Source: Darksidea phi (Eukaryota; Ascomycota; Dothideomycetes; Pleosporales; Lentitheciaceae). Taken from it: DNA of 64,000 bases. The first letter of the stretch is position 1. Each line of letters starts with the position of its first letter. A program made the position numbers and the translations under genes. This document shows positions 38,544 through 50,350 of the stretch, piece after piece. The stretch is from NCBI GenBank assembly GCA_030770425.1, contig JASJFT010000032.1, positions 1 through 64,000 on the forward strand, read 5' to 3'. The notes below the pieces were generated by a model. That model did not search any database. It saw only the letters and a program-made list of their open reading frames with translations, and was not told where the DNA came from.

Positions 38544-41500
38544 CTATCTCTCCTTTCTAAACCTTCGACTTAGAGGTTATTTTAGATCTAGTATTTAGCT
38601 ATATTAGTATTAGGACCCTATTTTAAGAGATTATTATTATCTATTATAGTATTATATAAAACTCGAGAATATATTATACTTATTAATAAGATTCTTTATT
38701 ATAGTTCTAAAATATTTCCCTATAATTATTATTCTTAGTTAAGAATATTATATATTACTTTATCTAAAGATAGTAGATACTATAAGGTATATATTTATAC
38801 TAATATACGAGATTCTTATTATATATCTAGTATTTTATTATTAAAAGATTCGTCTATATTAAGTAGTAAAACTTATATATTAGGGCTTATTACTATTAAT
38901 AAGATCTATTAACTATATAGAAGAGAAACTTTAATAGTAACTAGAGGAGGCTTAAAAAGCTTAGAACGAGCTTCTTAATAAGTTAGTAAAGGCTTAGATA
39001 TAAGTATATTATTTAGAGAAGTAGAAGATAGTCCTTTATAAGAAGTTAATAGTATAATTCTAAATACTAAAAGCTAAGCTAGATAAAGAAGAGGTAGAAC
39101 TTTAGTAGCTAGAGTAGTAGAAGGATCTAGAGACCTCTCTAACTACTTTAGATATTACTTATAATATTATAGATAATATTATTCTTTCTAGTCTATTAAA
39201 TATCTTATACTATACTATAGATAATAGTAGTTTTCTTAACTTACTATAAGGTAAACTTACCTTATCTCTAGGTTTTCTTTAAGATTATAGTTTTAGTACT
39301 CTATAAGCTTCTTAGAATAATTAAAATTATCTTTAGATTCCTAGATTTATTTCTATAGGTTTTCTTTTTCGTCTATCCCTTACTATTTAATTAAATAATA
39401 ACTTTTTCTATTTTTAATATTATTATCTAGAATTTCTTCTATCTTTTATTCTTTATTATTTTCTTTATATATATCTACTTTATATACTACTAGTTTAGTA
39501 TTCTATAGTACTTTTTCTAGTAAGCTAATATAGAACGTAGGATAGATTTTTATTTATAGGAGTAGTTTTAGTTAGTAGTTTATAGATAAGACTTATTTCT
39601 TAATCTTATAAAATTCGATCTTAGTATAGTCTAGTTTACTATTAGGTTACTTACTTTTAATATTTTTTCGTAATAACTATACCTTTTCTCCCTCTTTAAA
39701 AGTAGGTACCTCCTTTTATTTTTTATTATAGTACTTACTTATTCTATTTTAGAGGAATTCTACGTCTTTCTTAAGCTATTAATATATTTATAGAATAATT
39801 TTTATTATTTCTTCTTTATTTTAGCTATAAGACTAAAGTTATCTAGATTTTTTATATATTTTTAGTTTAATTCTATAGTTTATAAAGAAAGGTATTATTT
39901 TTATTATACTATATTACGAACTATTATATATAAATTATACTATAGATAAAAGTATAATCTAATTATTCTAATAATAGTTTAGATAATATCTAAGGTATTA
40001 CTCTACTATTTAATTTATTCGTTTAGTTAATCTATCTATTTATAGATAATAGATAGTTAATATATTCTACTTAGTTTCTAGTTTAGCTATAAGAGTTTAC
40101 TAAAACTTTACTATAAATTTAATATCTCTATCTAAGATAATTTTATCTAGTATTCTATATTTATTAAATATATATCTTAGTAGAGTATAGATAAGTTATT
40201 CTACTATATTTCCTTTATCTATATATAGGATAAAGTAAGTATACTTTATAAACTTATCTACTACTACTAGTATAGTATTATAGAATACTTCTATTATTAG
40301 TTCTTTAGAATATAGTAACTATATAATAAAGTTTATAGTAATAATCTTTTATAGTTCTTCTATATTTTCTATTAGTTATAGTATTCTATAGGGTACGTAT
40401 CTAGCGTACTTATTATAGTAATAGTTTACGTATTCTAAAAGTATTTAGATAATTAACTATCTAGTATATAGAAAATAATATATTCTTATTAGTTATTTAA
40501 GAGTTTTTTCTACTTCTTAGTATCTATATACTAGTATTTCGTAGTATTATTTAATAAATTCCTTTTATATTATCTTAAATAGATAGACCTTCTAGAATAT
40601 ATAAATAATTCTATTCTTCTCTTAGATTACTTCTTAAATTTTATTTCGTTTATCTATTACTTCTATAGTAGCTATATAGATCTATTAAATCTATTTATTC
40701 CCTTCTAGTTTAAGTACTATTTCTTATATTTCTACTAGCTTTAGGTAGTTATAAGTAATCGTTCCGTCTAGCTATAGTTTAAGAATAGCCGTACTAGATT
40801 TCTCTATTTCTTAGTAATTAGGTCTTCTACTAAGTATATCTACTTATTTATTTTCTAATTCCTTAGTATATATAATCTTAATATTATAAGTTATAAGGGT
40901 TTATACCTATCGTATTTATCTTCTAATTAAAGATTTATTTATTAAGAATTCTATTAGATTCTTATAATCTATATAGATCGTAATAGAATATTTAAATTTC
41001 TATAAATTAGATCTCTATTCCTTTAATACTTTAATAATTATTAATAATTCTTTATTATATATATCGTAGTTAAGTTTAGCTAGTAATATCTTCTATAAGA
41101 AGTAGTATACTAGTCTAAGATTATCTTTATTATCTTTCTATAGTAGTACTACTTCTATTATATAGTCTAATATATCTATTTCGATAATTAATAGTTCTTT
41201 AGGATTATATATTTTTATTATAGGTTCCCTTATAAACTATTCTTTAATCTTCTTAAAAGCCTATTAGTACTCTTTCTTCTATTTAAAGGGTTAATCTTTC
41301 CTTATAAGTTATATAAGTAGTACTATTATTATACTCTACTATAGTATTAGTTTTTAATAGAAATTATAAAATTCTAGAAACGATTATAGTTCCTTAAGAT
41401 TCTTAGATATAGACTATTCTTTAACTTTCTTAATCTATTATAGATCTACTTTAATTTCTTCTAGTCTAATAATAAATTCTAGAAATTTTATTTCTTATAT

Positions 41501-43400
41501 ATAGAATTTATATTTTTGTAGATAAAAGTATAGTTATACTTTCTTAAGTATCTATAGAACCTTCTTTATATATTCTTTATATTTCTTTTCTATTTTAGAA
41601 TAAATTAGAATATTATTAAGGTATACTATTATAAACTAGTCGAGATAGTTCTATAAAATATTATTAATTTATTTCTAGAATATTATAGGTATATTAGTAA
41701 GTTTAAAAGGTATTACTTAGTACTTATATAGTCCTTTCTTAGTTCTAAAAGCTATTTTCTATTCTTTATCTTTTTTAATTCGGATTTAGTAGTATATATT
41801 TCGGATATCTAGTCGTATAAACTATTTAGCTTTTCTTAGTTAGTCTTATATCTTAGATATTAGGGGTAAAAGATATTAGTTCTTAATTATAATATTATTA
41901 AGTATTCGGTAATTAATATATAATCGTAGTTCTATAATCCTCTTTTTAGGTATAAAGAGAACTAGGTATTCTATAAATAAGTTTAAGTACTAAATATATC
42001 TTTTTATAAGATTATCTTTAAGATATTTTATTATAATCTTTTCTTCCTTCTTAATTAACTTATAGATTAGTCTAAATCCTAGAGTCTTTCCTTTCTATAG
42101 TAGGATTATATAGTCCTAAGACTAGTATTAGGGTAGACTTTTCTTAGATTCTTAAAGTAATTCTTCCTATTTCTTATATCGTTCTAGAATACTATAATCT
42201 TCTTTAGTTATATTAACCTTTTTCTAAAGGAATATTACTTATTAATTTAACTATTAGATACGCGGATTAGCTTCTTATAGCTATAGTATTCCTAAGATTA
42301 TATCTTAGTCTTCTAATATTTTAATAATATTAAGTATTTTATTTTCCTTTATTTAGTTATATAGACTAAGCTTACCTCTAGTTTCGTATATTATAGATTT
42401 ATTAAAGGGTTCTCCTTTAATAGTATATATAATACTAGGGTATTATTTCTTTTATTAAGGAATCTTCCTTTATTAGATAAAGTTCTTACTAATAAAGTTT
42501 TATATAGTCCTACTATTAATTAGAGTAGTAATCGTTTTTCTCTAGTAGATTCCCTAGATATAGATATAATTCTATCCTCTAGTTCCTTAAATTCTTATCT
42601 TCTTTAGCTAATATTTTATATTAATCTTAGTCTAGATATATCTTAGATATTTATTTTCTAAGTATTTATACTATAGTCTTTCTAGAATATAATTTAATAA
42701 TAGAAGTAGTCCTAGTATAATTTATACGTATCCCTTCTATTACTAGTTCTTAGATTGTTACTATTTATATACTACCTCTAGTATAACTACTTAGGTAATC
42801 CTTTTATTATAGTCTTTTACTAGGTAGTAGTTATTTTTTTACTTTACTTTCTTATAGAGTCTATATTCTTTTTATATATATAAGATCTATATAATCTTAA
42901 AGTATACTAGATATTTTATTTTATATTATAGATTATTCTCTAGATTAATCTTATATCTCTAATTATTATATTTTATAGAGGTCGTTCTTATAGAAATCTA
43001 TTATTCGATTACTATATACTATAGTTATTCTTTATCGACTATTTTTATAATATACTATATTTCTTTCTAAGTCTCTTAGTTAAGTATAAGGTCTATAATA
43101 ATAAAGTTCTATTTAATCTATTATTTAAAGTCTTTAAATAGTCGGTATATTAGATAAGATTTAGACTATTCTTTATAAATCTCTTATATTATTAGAGATA
43201 TTATAGTTTTTTCTATAAATTATAAGGCTCGAGTATAAGTTATATTAAGTTTAGGTATTAGTCCTATTTCTTCTTTAGATAGTTAAATTATCTATAGATA
43301 TCTAGTATTCTTATATATCGTAACTAGATTTTTATCTTCTAATTCTAAGGACTTATTATTATTATTAACTATTTATAATAGTATATCTAGAATATTATTA
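38544..43400 (-). pseudogene. A4 pol relic: RT, RNase H, integrase, chromodomain
   Basis: A polypurine tract (GAAAGGAGAGATAG on the - strand) starts the segment at the left LTR. Then follow tail, chromodomain (about 39,290-39,450), GPY/F region, integrase, RNase H and RT. The RT active site, on the - strand near 41,620, again reads YLNN followed by ILI, with both catalytic Asp now Asn as in A1. This copy is uninterrupted and is the best full-length template for the A3/A4 subfamily. Confidence 0.82.
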
Positions 43401-44659
43401 AAGTCTTTCTACTCTATAGATAAGTCTTTCTTAGATACTTCTTCTTATACTTTTAGTAAGAACGAAACTCTTCTTTAAGACTTCTAAGTCGTAGCTATCT
43501 ACTATTTCTATAACTAATAGCTAGTATTTAACTTAGCTTTATAGTATATTTTATACTAATTATATATATAAGTTATTTAATATATAGTATTATATTCTTA
43601 TATTATAGCTACTTTATTCTTCTTACCCTACTAAGTATATTAGGGTTTTTCTTTTCTTTAATCTATCTTATAGTCTTTTACTAAGTATCCTTACTTTTTA
43701 TATTTAAAGTATACTTATTTTTTATAGAGCTCTTATTTCTTAGGGTTCTATTTTTCTTTCTTAGACTCTAGACTAGCCCCTAGGACTATTAGCTCTAGTC
43801 TATAGTACTTTTCTTCTTTTTTCTTTTTATAAAATCTAACCTTTTCTTTCTTCTCTTAGTTCTAGAGGTATAGGTTATCGTCGATTCTAATAGCTTATTT
43901 AATTATCTTTTATATAGTTTATAGTCTATCTATTTAAATTATTTTATATTAAATATTATCTTTTAGTCCTTTATAGTAGTACGATATAAGGGTTAATTCT
44001 CTCTATTAAATCTTAGTAGTAAGTTATTTAAATTCGGATATATATATAGTAGTAGATTTAATCTACTTAAGTTATATAATCTTTTACTCTATTAATCTTT
44101 CTAAGTTAATATCTTTAAAGGTAATATATAACTTATTCTTAAAGTACTTATAACTTAAGAAAATAGTTCTAGTTTTATTACTCTAATAGGTTTTATTAAG
44201 TTATAGTCTTTTATTTAAATAGATTTTAAACTAAGTAATAGCTCTTCCTATAAACTATACTACTATAAATAATACTTTTAAGATTTTATTAAATAGTTAT
44301 ACCTTATTAAGGTCGAGATAGATTACTATATTAGCTAGAAATTCCTTAAGTTTAGATCGTATTCTATTAAACTTCTCTAATTTTTTTAATTTTAATAGTT
44401 TCTTTATATATCTTTATAGTTCCTTTATTAATTTTATAATTTATACCTCTAATATATCTTCTTATTTTTTAAATATATACTAGTTCTTAATAACTCTTTT
44501 AAAGTTTTTTATAATTATACTTCTTTCTAGAGAACTAAATTCCCTATAGTTTTCTACCTTAGAGGGTTCGACCTAAGTTAATAGCTATACTATTCCGTTT
44601 TATTAAGTTCCTTCTTCTACTATCGTAGTTAGCTATTTCTACCTACTAGATAGTTAAGA
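43401..44659 (-). pseudogene. A4 gag relic with zinc knuckle
   Basis: The - strand gag region ends in a knuckle relic at 43,670-43,711 (YFKYKK*GYLVKDY). It keeps exact CX2CX4HX4C spacing with all ligands now Tyr. The Lys/Arg-rich tract near 43,810-43,850 (a T/C-rich run on the + strand) precedes it, as in A1 at 10,800. Confidence 0.75.
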
Positions 44660-45100
44660 TATTAAATGGGGTCTAGGCCCGCTAGGTTATTTAGCCTCGT
44701 TTAGGGTTTATACTTAAGGTAGAAAAGAAGAAGTAGAAATAAATAGATAATAGTTTAATTATATTAATAGGTAAGGATTAATCTAGATTTAAATTAACTA
44801 TAGAAGAGAAAGGTTATTTAGAAGATTCGTAATTATTATATATTAATTTAGTTTCTTAGAATCTATAACTCTATATCTATAGATCTACTAAGCTATAGCT
44901 CTATAGCTCTATCTTAATAGATCTACTAAGCTATTATATAGCCCTTTAGATCTATTCTTATTAAGATATAGATTTATTATATAACTTCTTATTCTTTAAT
45001 TATAAGATCCGCGTCGTATTCTTTATTAGAACTAGTAATTAGCTTAATCTCTAGTAGTTCTATTTACTAGTAGTCTATAGTATATATTTAATTCGTAATA
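44660..45100 (-). repeat. A4 right LTR (5' LTR)
   Basis: This 441-bp LTR begins TATTAAATGGGGTC: the TG at 44,667 corresponds to CG in the other A LTRs (AACGGGG or AACGAGG). It ends TAATA and is followed by ATAAG. Confidence 0.92.
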
Positions 45101-45105
45101 ATAAG

Positions 45106-45880
45106 TATTAGCTCTATTAACTATCTAACGACTAGAGTATAAACGGAAAGACTCTAAGTATATATTAAAGAGTTATCGACTTTCTAACTAGTTAGATATA
45201 CTAGTTTTTTAATATTTAGAAAATATTAATCTATACTTAAAAAAGCTAGTAATACTAGTATAACTTAAAGAGAATAAGTAAGTATTTTACCGTCGGCGAA
45301 AAGATAATTCTAAAGGCTATTAATATTAAGACTAAGCGCCCTTTAAAAAAGTTAAATATAAAGTACTTAGAATCCTTTACTATTTAAACTAAGTACGGGA
45401 AGCTAAGCTACTAGCTTAAGCTATCTCTATTAATATTTTAGCTATATTCCGTCTTCTATATATCTCTTTTAGAGAAATAGATAAAGTTAAGAAAAGGTTT
45501 AAACTTTAAACCTAAGTTTATATAGTATCTAGAGCTTAATAATAGTAACTAATATAAAGTCGAAGCTATCCTTATATATAAGATAATATATAATAAGAAG
45601 CTTTTTCTTATAAAGTAACTAGGTTAGTTATATAAGAATAGTATATAGAAGTCTAAGACCTCTTTTAATAATTATAATAAAATTCTTATAGAATATTAGA
45701 TAAACTTAGACGATTAAATATTAGGTTATCTAAAGTAGAAAGCTATTAGAGAAACGTTATAAACTCTATAAAGGAATAATAACGTATATAAGAAGTTCTA
45801 AAGAGATAGACTATATAAGTAATATTAATATAAAGGAAGAACTAAAAGATTTAACTAGAAGGTACTCTTAAGACTCTATT
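45106..45880 (+). pseudogene. B1 integrase C-terminus and chromodomain
   Basis: This continues the integrase frame cut at 38,102. Near 45,395-45,470 KLSY*LKL, VFYISLLE keeps the block that follows the GPY/F region in chromoviruses. The chromodomain is at about 45,553-45,665 (YKVEAILIYKI, then NKKLFLIK*, with later YKNSI where the family has YENSWEP). The equivalent in B2 is 60,367-60,480. After this the sequence gggggatac at 45,882-45,890 marks the point where the pol frame normally meets the 3' end of such elements. Confidence 0.8.
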
Positions 45881-45889
45881 CGGGGGATA

Positions 45890-47917
45890 CTATATAAGTA
45901 GAGTAATTAGTTAAAAAAAGAATACTATCTACTTTAGTAATAAGCTATAGCTTAAAGGATTTAGTAAGACTAGTCTTTATATATTATAGTAATAGATAGA
46001 CTATAAATCTAAAAGGATACGTACTTAAGAAGTAATTAGTAAGACTAAACTTTTAATTTAAGTATTTATTCTATCTATATACTCTAAACTAGAAATCTTA
46101 GCTAAGTATTATATAATCTATAGATAATCTAAGTAAGTTATACGTACTAAACGAGAAGTTCCTAAAAAAGCTTTATAGCGTCCTCTTCTAGAGAGTAATA
46201 GATATTATATTTCTACTAATAATACTTCTATTAAGAATATTAGGACTATAATAGTACTAATAATACTTATAATTAGTAGTTCTAAGGAGTATACTAGTTA
46301 AGGAGTTATACTTAATAAAGTAAGCTTTATAAATAGTAAAGGCTATAAAGTTAATAGGTACTAGATAGCTAACGCTACCTAGTCTATACTAGAGGAATTA
46401 GTATAGAAAGTCGTCGGAAAGATAGTAGAATATATCTAATAATATTAGAAGTTAAGCTTATATACTATAGCTATAGTCTAATATAATTCTACCTTACTAC
46501 TAGCGTTCTTAATTAGATACTTCTACTTAGCCTTATACTAGTTTTAACTAGTATTAATATTAAAAGTATAGAATTATATATTCTACTAGACCTTCTTAAG
46601 TATATTAGAATCTATATCCTTATTATTATAAGTAGCTTAGGTATTATAATATTAGGTATACTTAATAGTAAAGATAAGAAAGTTAAAGTAGTAGTAAAAA
46701 GTAGACTTAATCTATATAAATTATTAGTAGAACTATATTAGTAAGAAGAGGGAAAGACTAGTATATACTACTAAGTAGATCTAATAGTAAGCTTTATATC
46801 TACTATAGATAGTATAGATATTAGCCTTCTAGTACTAGTTACTTAAAGTAATCTAATAAAGCTTAGTTATATTAAATTTCTATATAAACTAGAAGAGATA
46901 GTTTATATACTAATAGTATACGAGAGAAGACTAAGGTTCTAAATAAATAGGGAGAGTATAGATATACTTAAAAAGAGTAGTATTACTATACTAACTAGTA
47001 AAGGTAATTATAATAAGAGATAGGATCTTAAAAGTATTAAGAAATAAAGTAAAGAAATCTAAAAGTAGATATACCTTCTTATACTTATACTAAAAGAGAC
47101 TATTCTATATCTAAGTTAATAATACTTTAGATACTTACTAGTAAGAGTCTAAAATATAGAAATAAAGACGTTTAAAGAGATATAATATATAATAATTTAT
47201 TACCTCTTAGATAAATATCTATAAAGATATAAATAAAATTTCTCTTACTAGAGAAGTTATAGATAAATAAGTAATTTAATATAATTATAAGTTATAATAG
47301 ACGGTAGCTAGTAATTACTAAGTACTACTAGATTATACTATTATAATAGATATTAAGATCGAATTAAATAGAGTCTAGACTAGTTTCGAAGCCTTTATAA
47401 AGATATTATAAGTAAGTAAAGTAATTATAGAGATTATACTTAGTAAATAACTCTTATATAAAGATAGTAAGTATCTACTAGATAGAAGTTATCGAAAATC
47501 GTCTATAAGGAAAGTAGTAATACTATTACTACTAGTATAAGGACCTATAAGAATACGTATAGACTATAAGCTATAATAGTAATAAATAAAAGTTATAAAT
47601 ATATACTAATAATAGACTAATACTTAAGTTATATATACTTTTTAATTAAACTAATTAGATATTATAAGATTAAGGTTAAGGGCTATAAGGTTAGAAAGAC
47701 TATAGAAACCCCCTATTAAGGTAGTAGGGTATAATATAGATATTAAATAGCTAAAGAATCTTCTTTATAAAGTCGTTTTTTTCTTAAAAATAGAATTTTT
47801 TAGGAGTATAAATACTTAGGTAAACTTTTCTAAAGGAAGTAAGGGAACTAATAAAATACGTTATAGTAAATAACTCTCTATAAGAGCCGGGACGACTTTT
47901 AGAAAAGAGAAAGGCTA
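45890..47917 (+). other. B1 extra 3' segment, function unknown
   Basis: About 2 kb separates the chromodomain from the 3' LTR, and B2 has a colinear equivalent (60,700-62,722). Chromodomain gypsy elements usually have little here. Candidate frames exist on the + strand: one is rich in hydrophobic residues around 46,500-46,640 (TLLLAFLIRYFYLALY and following), but RIP itself enriches for Ile, Leu, Tyr and Phe codons, so this is weak. It ends in a polypurine tract (agaaaagagaaaggc) next to the LTR. It could be an extra ORF, a captured sequence or an older nested insertion inherited by both copies. Confidence 0.5.
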
Positions 47918-48103
47918 TATTATACCTACTTCTACTAGAGGACTTCTAGATTATTATTAACCTAGCTATAGTTACGTACCGGACCCTATATAGTCCTACG
48001 TTCTACTATTATATCTTCTTAAGGATTTATCTTATCTCTATCCGAATATAACTCTTTTATTATCTTAGTATTTCTATACCTATCTATCTATATATACCTT
48101 ATA
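47918..48103 (+). repeat. B1 right LTR (3' LTR)
   Basis: This 186-bp LTR begins TATTATACCTACTTCTAC and ends CCTTATA. It is followed by ACTAT, which matches 32,071. Confidence 0.92.
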
Positions 48104-48108
48104 ACTAT
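48104..48108. repeat. Right TSD of B1 (ACTAT)
   Basis: This is an exact partner of 32,071-32,075. From 48,109 the interrupted E1 sequence resumes. Confidence 0.88.
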
Positions 48109-48199
48109 ATAGAGTTTTAATTTCTAAGTCTAGTATTAAAACGACTAAAACGATCTATAAGAGGTCGAAAATAGATAGTAAATAAGAGTAAGAGTAAGA

Positions 48200-48785
48200 A
48201 TAAGAACTAACTATTTAGTATATATTATATTAAATTATACTATTATATATAGTATAATTTTAATCTAAATCTTATAGATCTCTTTTATCTATACCTATCT
48301 ATAAAAGCTAATAATAAGAGACTACTTAGTAAGTATTATATTAAAGTATACTATTACGTATAGTATAATTCTAACTTTATTCTTATAGACTTCTCTTACC
48401 TATATTTATCTATAAAAGCTAGTAATATAGAATTACTTAGTAAGTATTATATTAAAGTATACTATTATATATAGTATAATTCTACCTTTATTCTTATAGA
48501 CCTCTCTTATCTATATCTATCTATAAAAGTTAGTAATATAGAACTACTTAATAAGTATTATATTAAAGTATACTATTATATATAATATAATTCTAATCTT
48601 ATTCTTATAAACCTCTCTTACCTATACCTATTTATAAAAGCTAGTAATAAGAAACTACTTAATAAGTATTATATTAAAGTATACTATTATATATAGTATA
48701 ATTTTAATCTTAACCCTATAAATACTCTATCTTTACTTTTATCTATAAATACTACTAGTATAACCTCTTTTCTAAAATTAATAAA
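48200..48785 (+). repeat. E1 array of exact 111-bp units (five copies)
   Basis: The word attaaa starts at 48,229, 48,340, 48,451, 48,562 and 48,673, always 111 bp apart, with base changes but no length changes. 111 bp is 37 codons. In the + frame starting at attaaa, each unit reads IKVYYYI*YN and ends LLSKYY or LLNKYY, with a single recurrent TAG that would be Gln or Trp before RIP. The frame enters from E1 and leaves into the integrase-like part, so this looks like a tandem peptide repeat within a polyprotein. A related array is at 62,910-63,715. Confidence 0.85.
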
Positions 48786-50350
48786 AGTTATTAAGAGTAT
48801 AGATTCTTTATTTATCTAAGTCTCGCGAAAGAAGTCTATAACTAGATAGCTAAATATAGATACTAGTATATTAGCTACTACTATTCTACTAAATACTAGT
48901 AGTTATAGCTTAAAGTTATCTACCTAAGAAGATAATAATAGTTTACTATCGTACTAACTTACTACGTAGAGCTTAGGATATAAGAAAGAGAACTATAGTA
49001 ACTAGCGTAGTAGTAAAGTCTTATTATTAGAAGAATTATTAAGTAAAGAAAAAAAGATTCTAATTAAGTATAATACTCTAGAGGTAGAAGCTTTTAAAGA
49101 AGAGAAGGATATATTTATAAAAGAAGAGAATAATATTAATAGAATAATATTATAATTATAAGTTAATGATACTATTAAGTATAGTATAGATTAATTAAAT
49201 AATAACTAATAGTAATAGTATATTAGTTAAACTTAATAATTTAGAAGTAGACGTTAAGATAATATATACTAATTATCTTAAGTAGAAGTTAACTATAAAT
49301 ATATTTAATATTCTATTAAAATGACTAAAGAAGTAATTTAAGTTAATAGATTACTATATTAAGATACTATCTAAGCTAGAGTAGAATCTAGACTTTAGGT
49401 TAATAGTCTACTAGATAGTTAGTATTAATATTTAGTATAGAATAGTATTCGGGCCTAAAAGGGTAAATATATAAGCTAATATAATAGGTCTAAATAAGAC
49501 TATATAAGTCTTAAATACTTATACCCTTAACTTTATACTATATATAGAACTAATAGAATATAAACTTTAGCTAAACTAATAACCTAGTCTTAATCTAATA
49601 GATATATTTAAGAGATACTTATTATAAATTAAAGTATTATTTATTTTAGTATTACCGTAAGACCTCTATATATAGATATAAGATTAAGAAAAGATAATAT
49701 AAAATAGTCTATTATTTAGAAATATAAATATTAAATAATATCTCTATCTTATTATACTCTATAAGTAAAAGGGAGTAAAGATTATATATACTTATAATAG
49801 GTATATAAATAGAATCTACTATTCTCTATCTAAGAAAGACTAGACTAAAATACTTTCTATATCTAATTAGGATAGAAAAGCTCGTTTAGTATATACTTAT
49901 CCTAATAAACTTATCTTAAAGAATATTAAATAGACTAATAATAATAACTAGATAGTATATAGCGACGTAATTATCTTAAAGCTAAGCCTAATAAATATAA
50001 GATTTATTATTATAATAATAAATATATTCTAGTACTTATAAGTCTATTAAGTTATTTTAAAGAATATATCCCCTTAGTCTAAGCTTTAGACTTACTATAC
50101 TAAATTTATAAGAGATTATTCTAGAAATATAAAGAAAATTACCTAGTATAAAATAGACTACTAGAAGTATCTTAATAGTTAACTAATTAGTACTACTAAA
50201 CTAAAACTTAAATTAAATAGTACTCTACTTAAAATAATAGAGAAGGAAGAGAAGGTATACCTATTAATAAAGAGATAAGATAATAAGTAATCTAATTAAG
50301 TAATACGTATAGCCTAATAGATAGATATTAAAGAGAAGAAGTACTTAATA
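48786..50350 (+). pseudogene. E1 copia-like pre-integrase and integrase relic
   Basis: The + frame continues from the 111-bp array. Around 49,960-50,180 it reads IVYSDVI, SLINIRFIIIIINIF, YYTKFIRDYSRNIKKIT and, after a gap, DY*KYLNS. These resemble the copia integrase core: HSDV-GPL, then G-RFFITMMD-FSRY, then a linker and D-G-EY. The first catalytic Asp is present and the second is replaced or misaligned. Two of the few TpG sites lie at 49,167 and 49,322, the latter in an ATG with no sign of being a start. The class call is tentative. Confidence 0.42.

Larger units (their letters stand above)
38103..45100 (-). mobile_element. A4: complete chromodomain Ty3/gypsy element nested in B1
   Basis: This 6,998-bp element has 441-bp LTRs and a perfect TSD. 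Coding is on the - strand, opposite to its host B1. Its internal sequence is colinear with A1 throughout, and its LTRs define a second subfamily with A3. It contains residual TpG at 41,517, 42,756 and 44,667; two of these coincide with CpG in sister copies. Confidence 0.93.
32076..48103 (+). mobile_element. B1: chromodomain Ty3/gypsy element, split by A4 and a solo LTR
   Basis: B1 has 186-bp LTRs and a perfect TSD. It contains A4 plus its target duplication (7,003 bp) and a 435-bp family C insertion plus its duplication. Removing them leaves about 8.6 kb, the same as B2 (8,576 bp). Coding order on + is gag, RT, RNase H, integrase, chromodomain, then a conserved segment of about 2 kb without recognised domains, a polypurine tract and the LTR. 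Frames carry many TAG/TAA in place of Gln and Trp codons. Confidence 0.92.

Noticed and set aside
45890..47917. Envelope gene in family B
   Set aside because: No signal peptide, furin-like site or fusion motif is visible, and hydrophobic composition is explained by RIP-biased codons. It is kept as unknown.
49321..49323. ATG at 49,321 as a possible gene start
   Set aside because: It lies inside a stop-rich frame of the E1 relic, has no following open frame of note, and ATG is rare here only because TG is depleted. The other ATGs (34,798; 44,666; 49,166; 59,144) are equally unconvincing.
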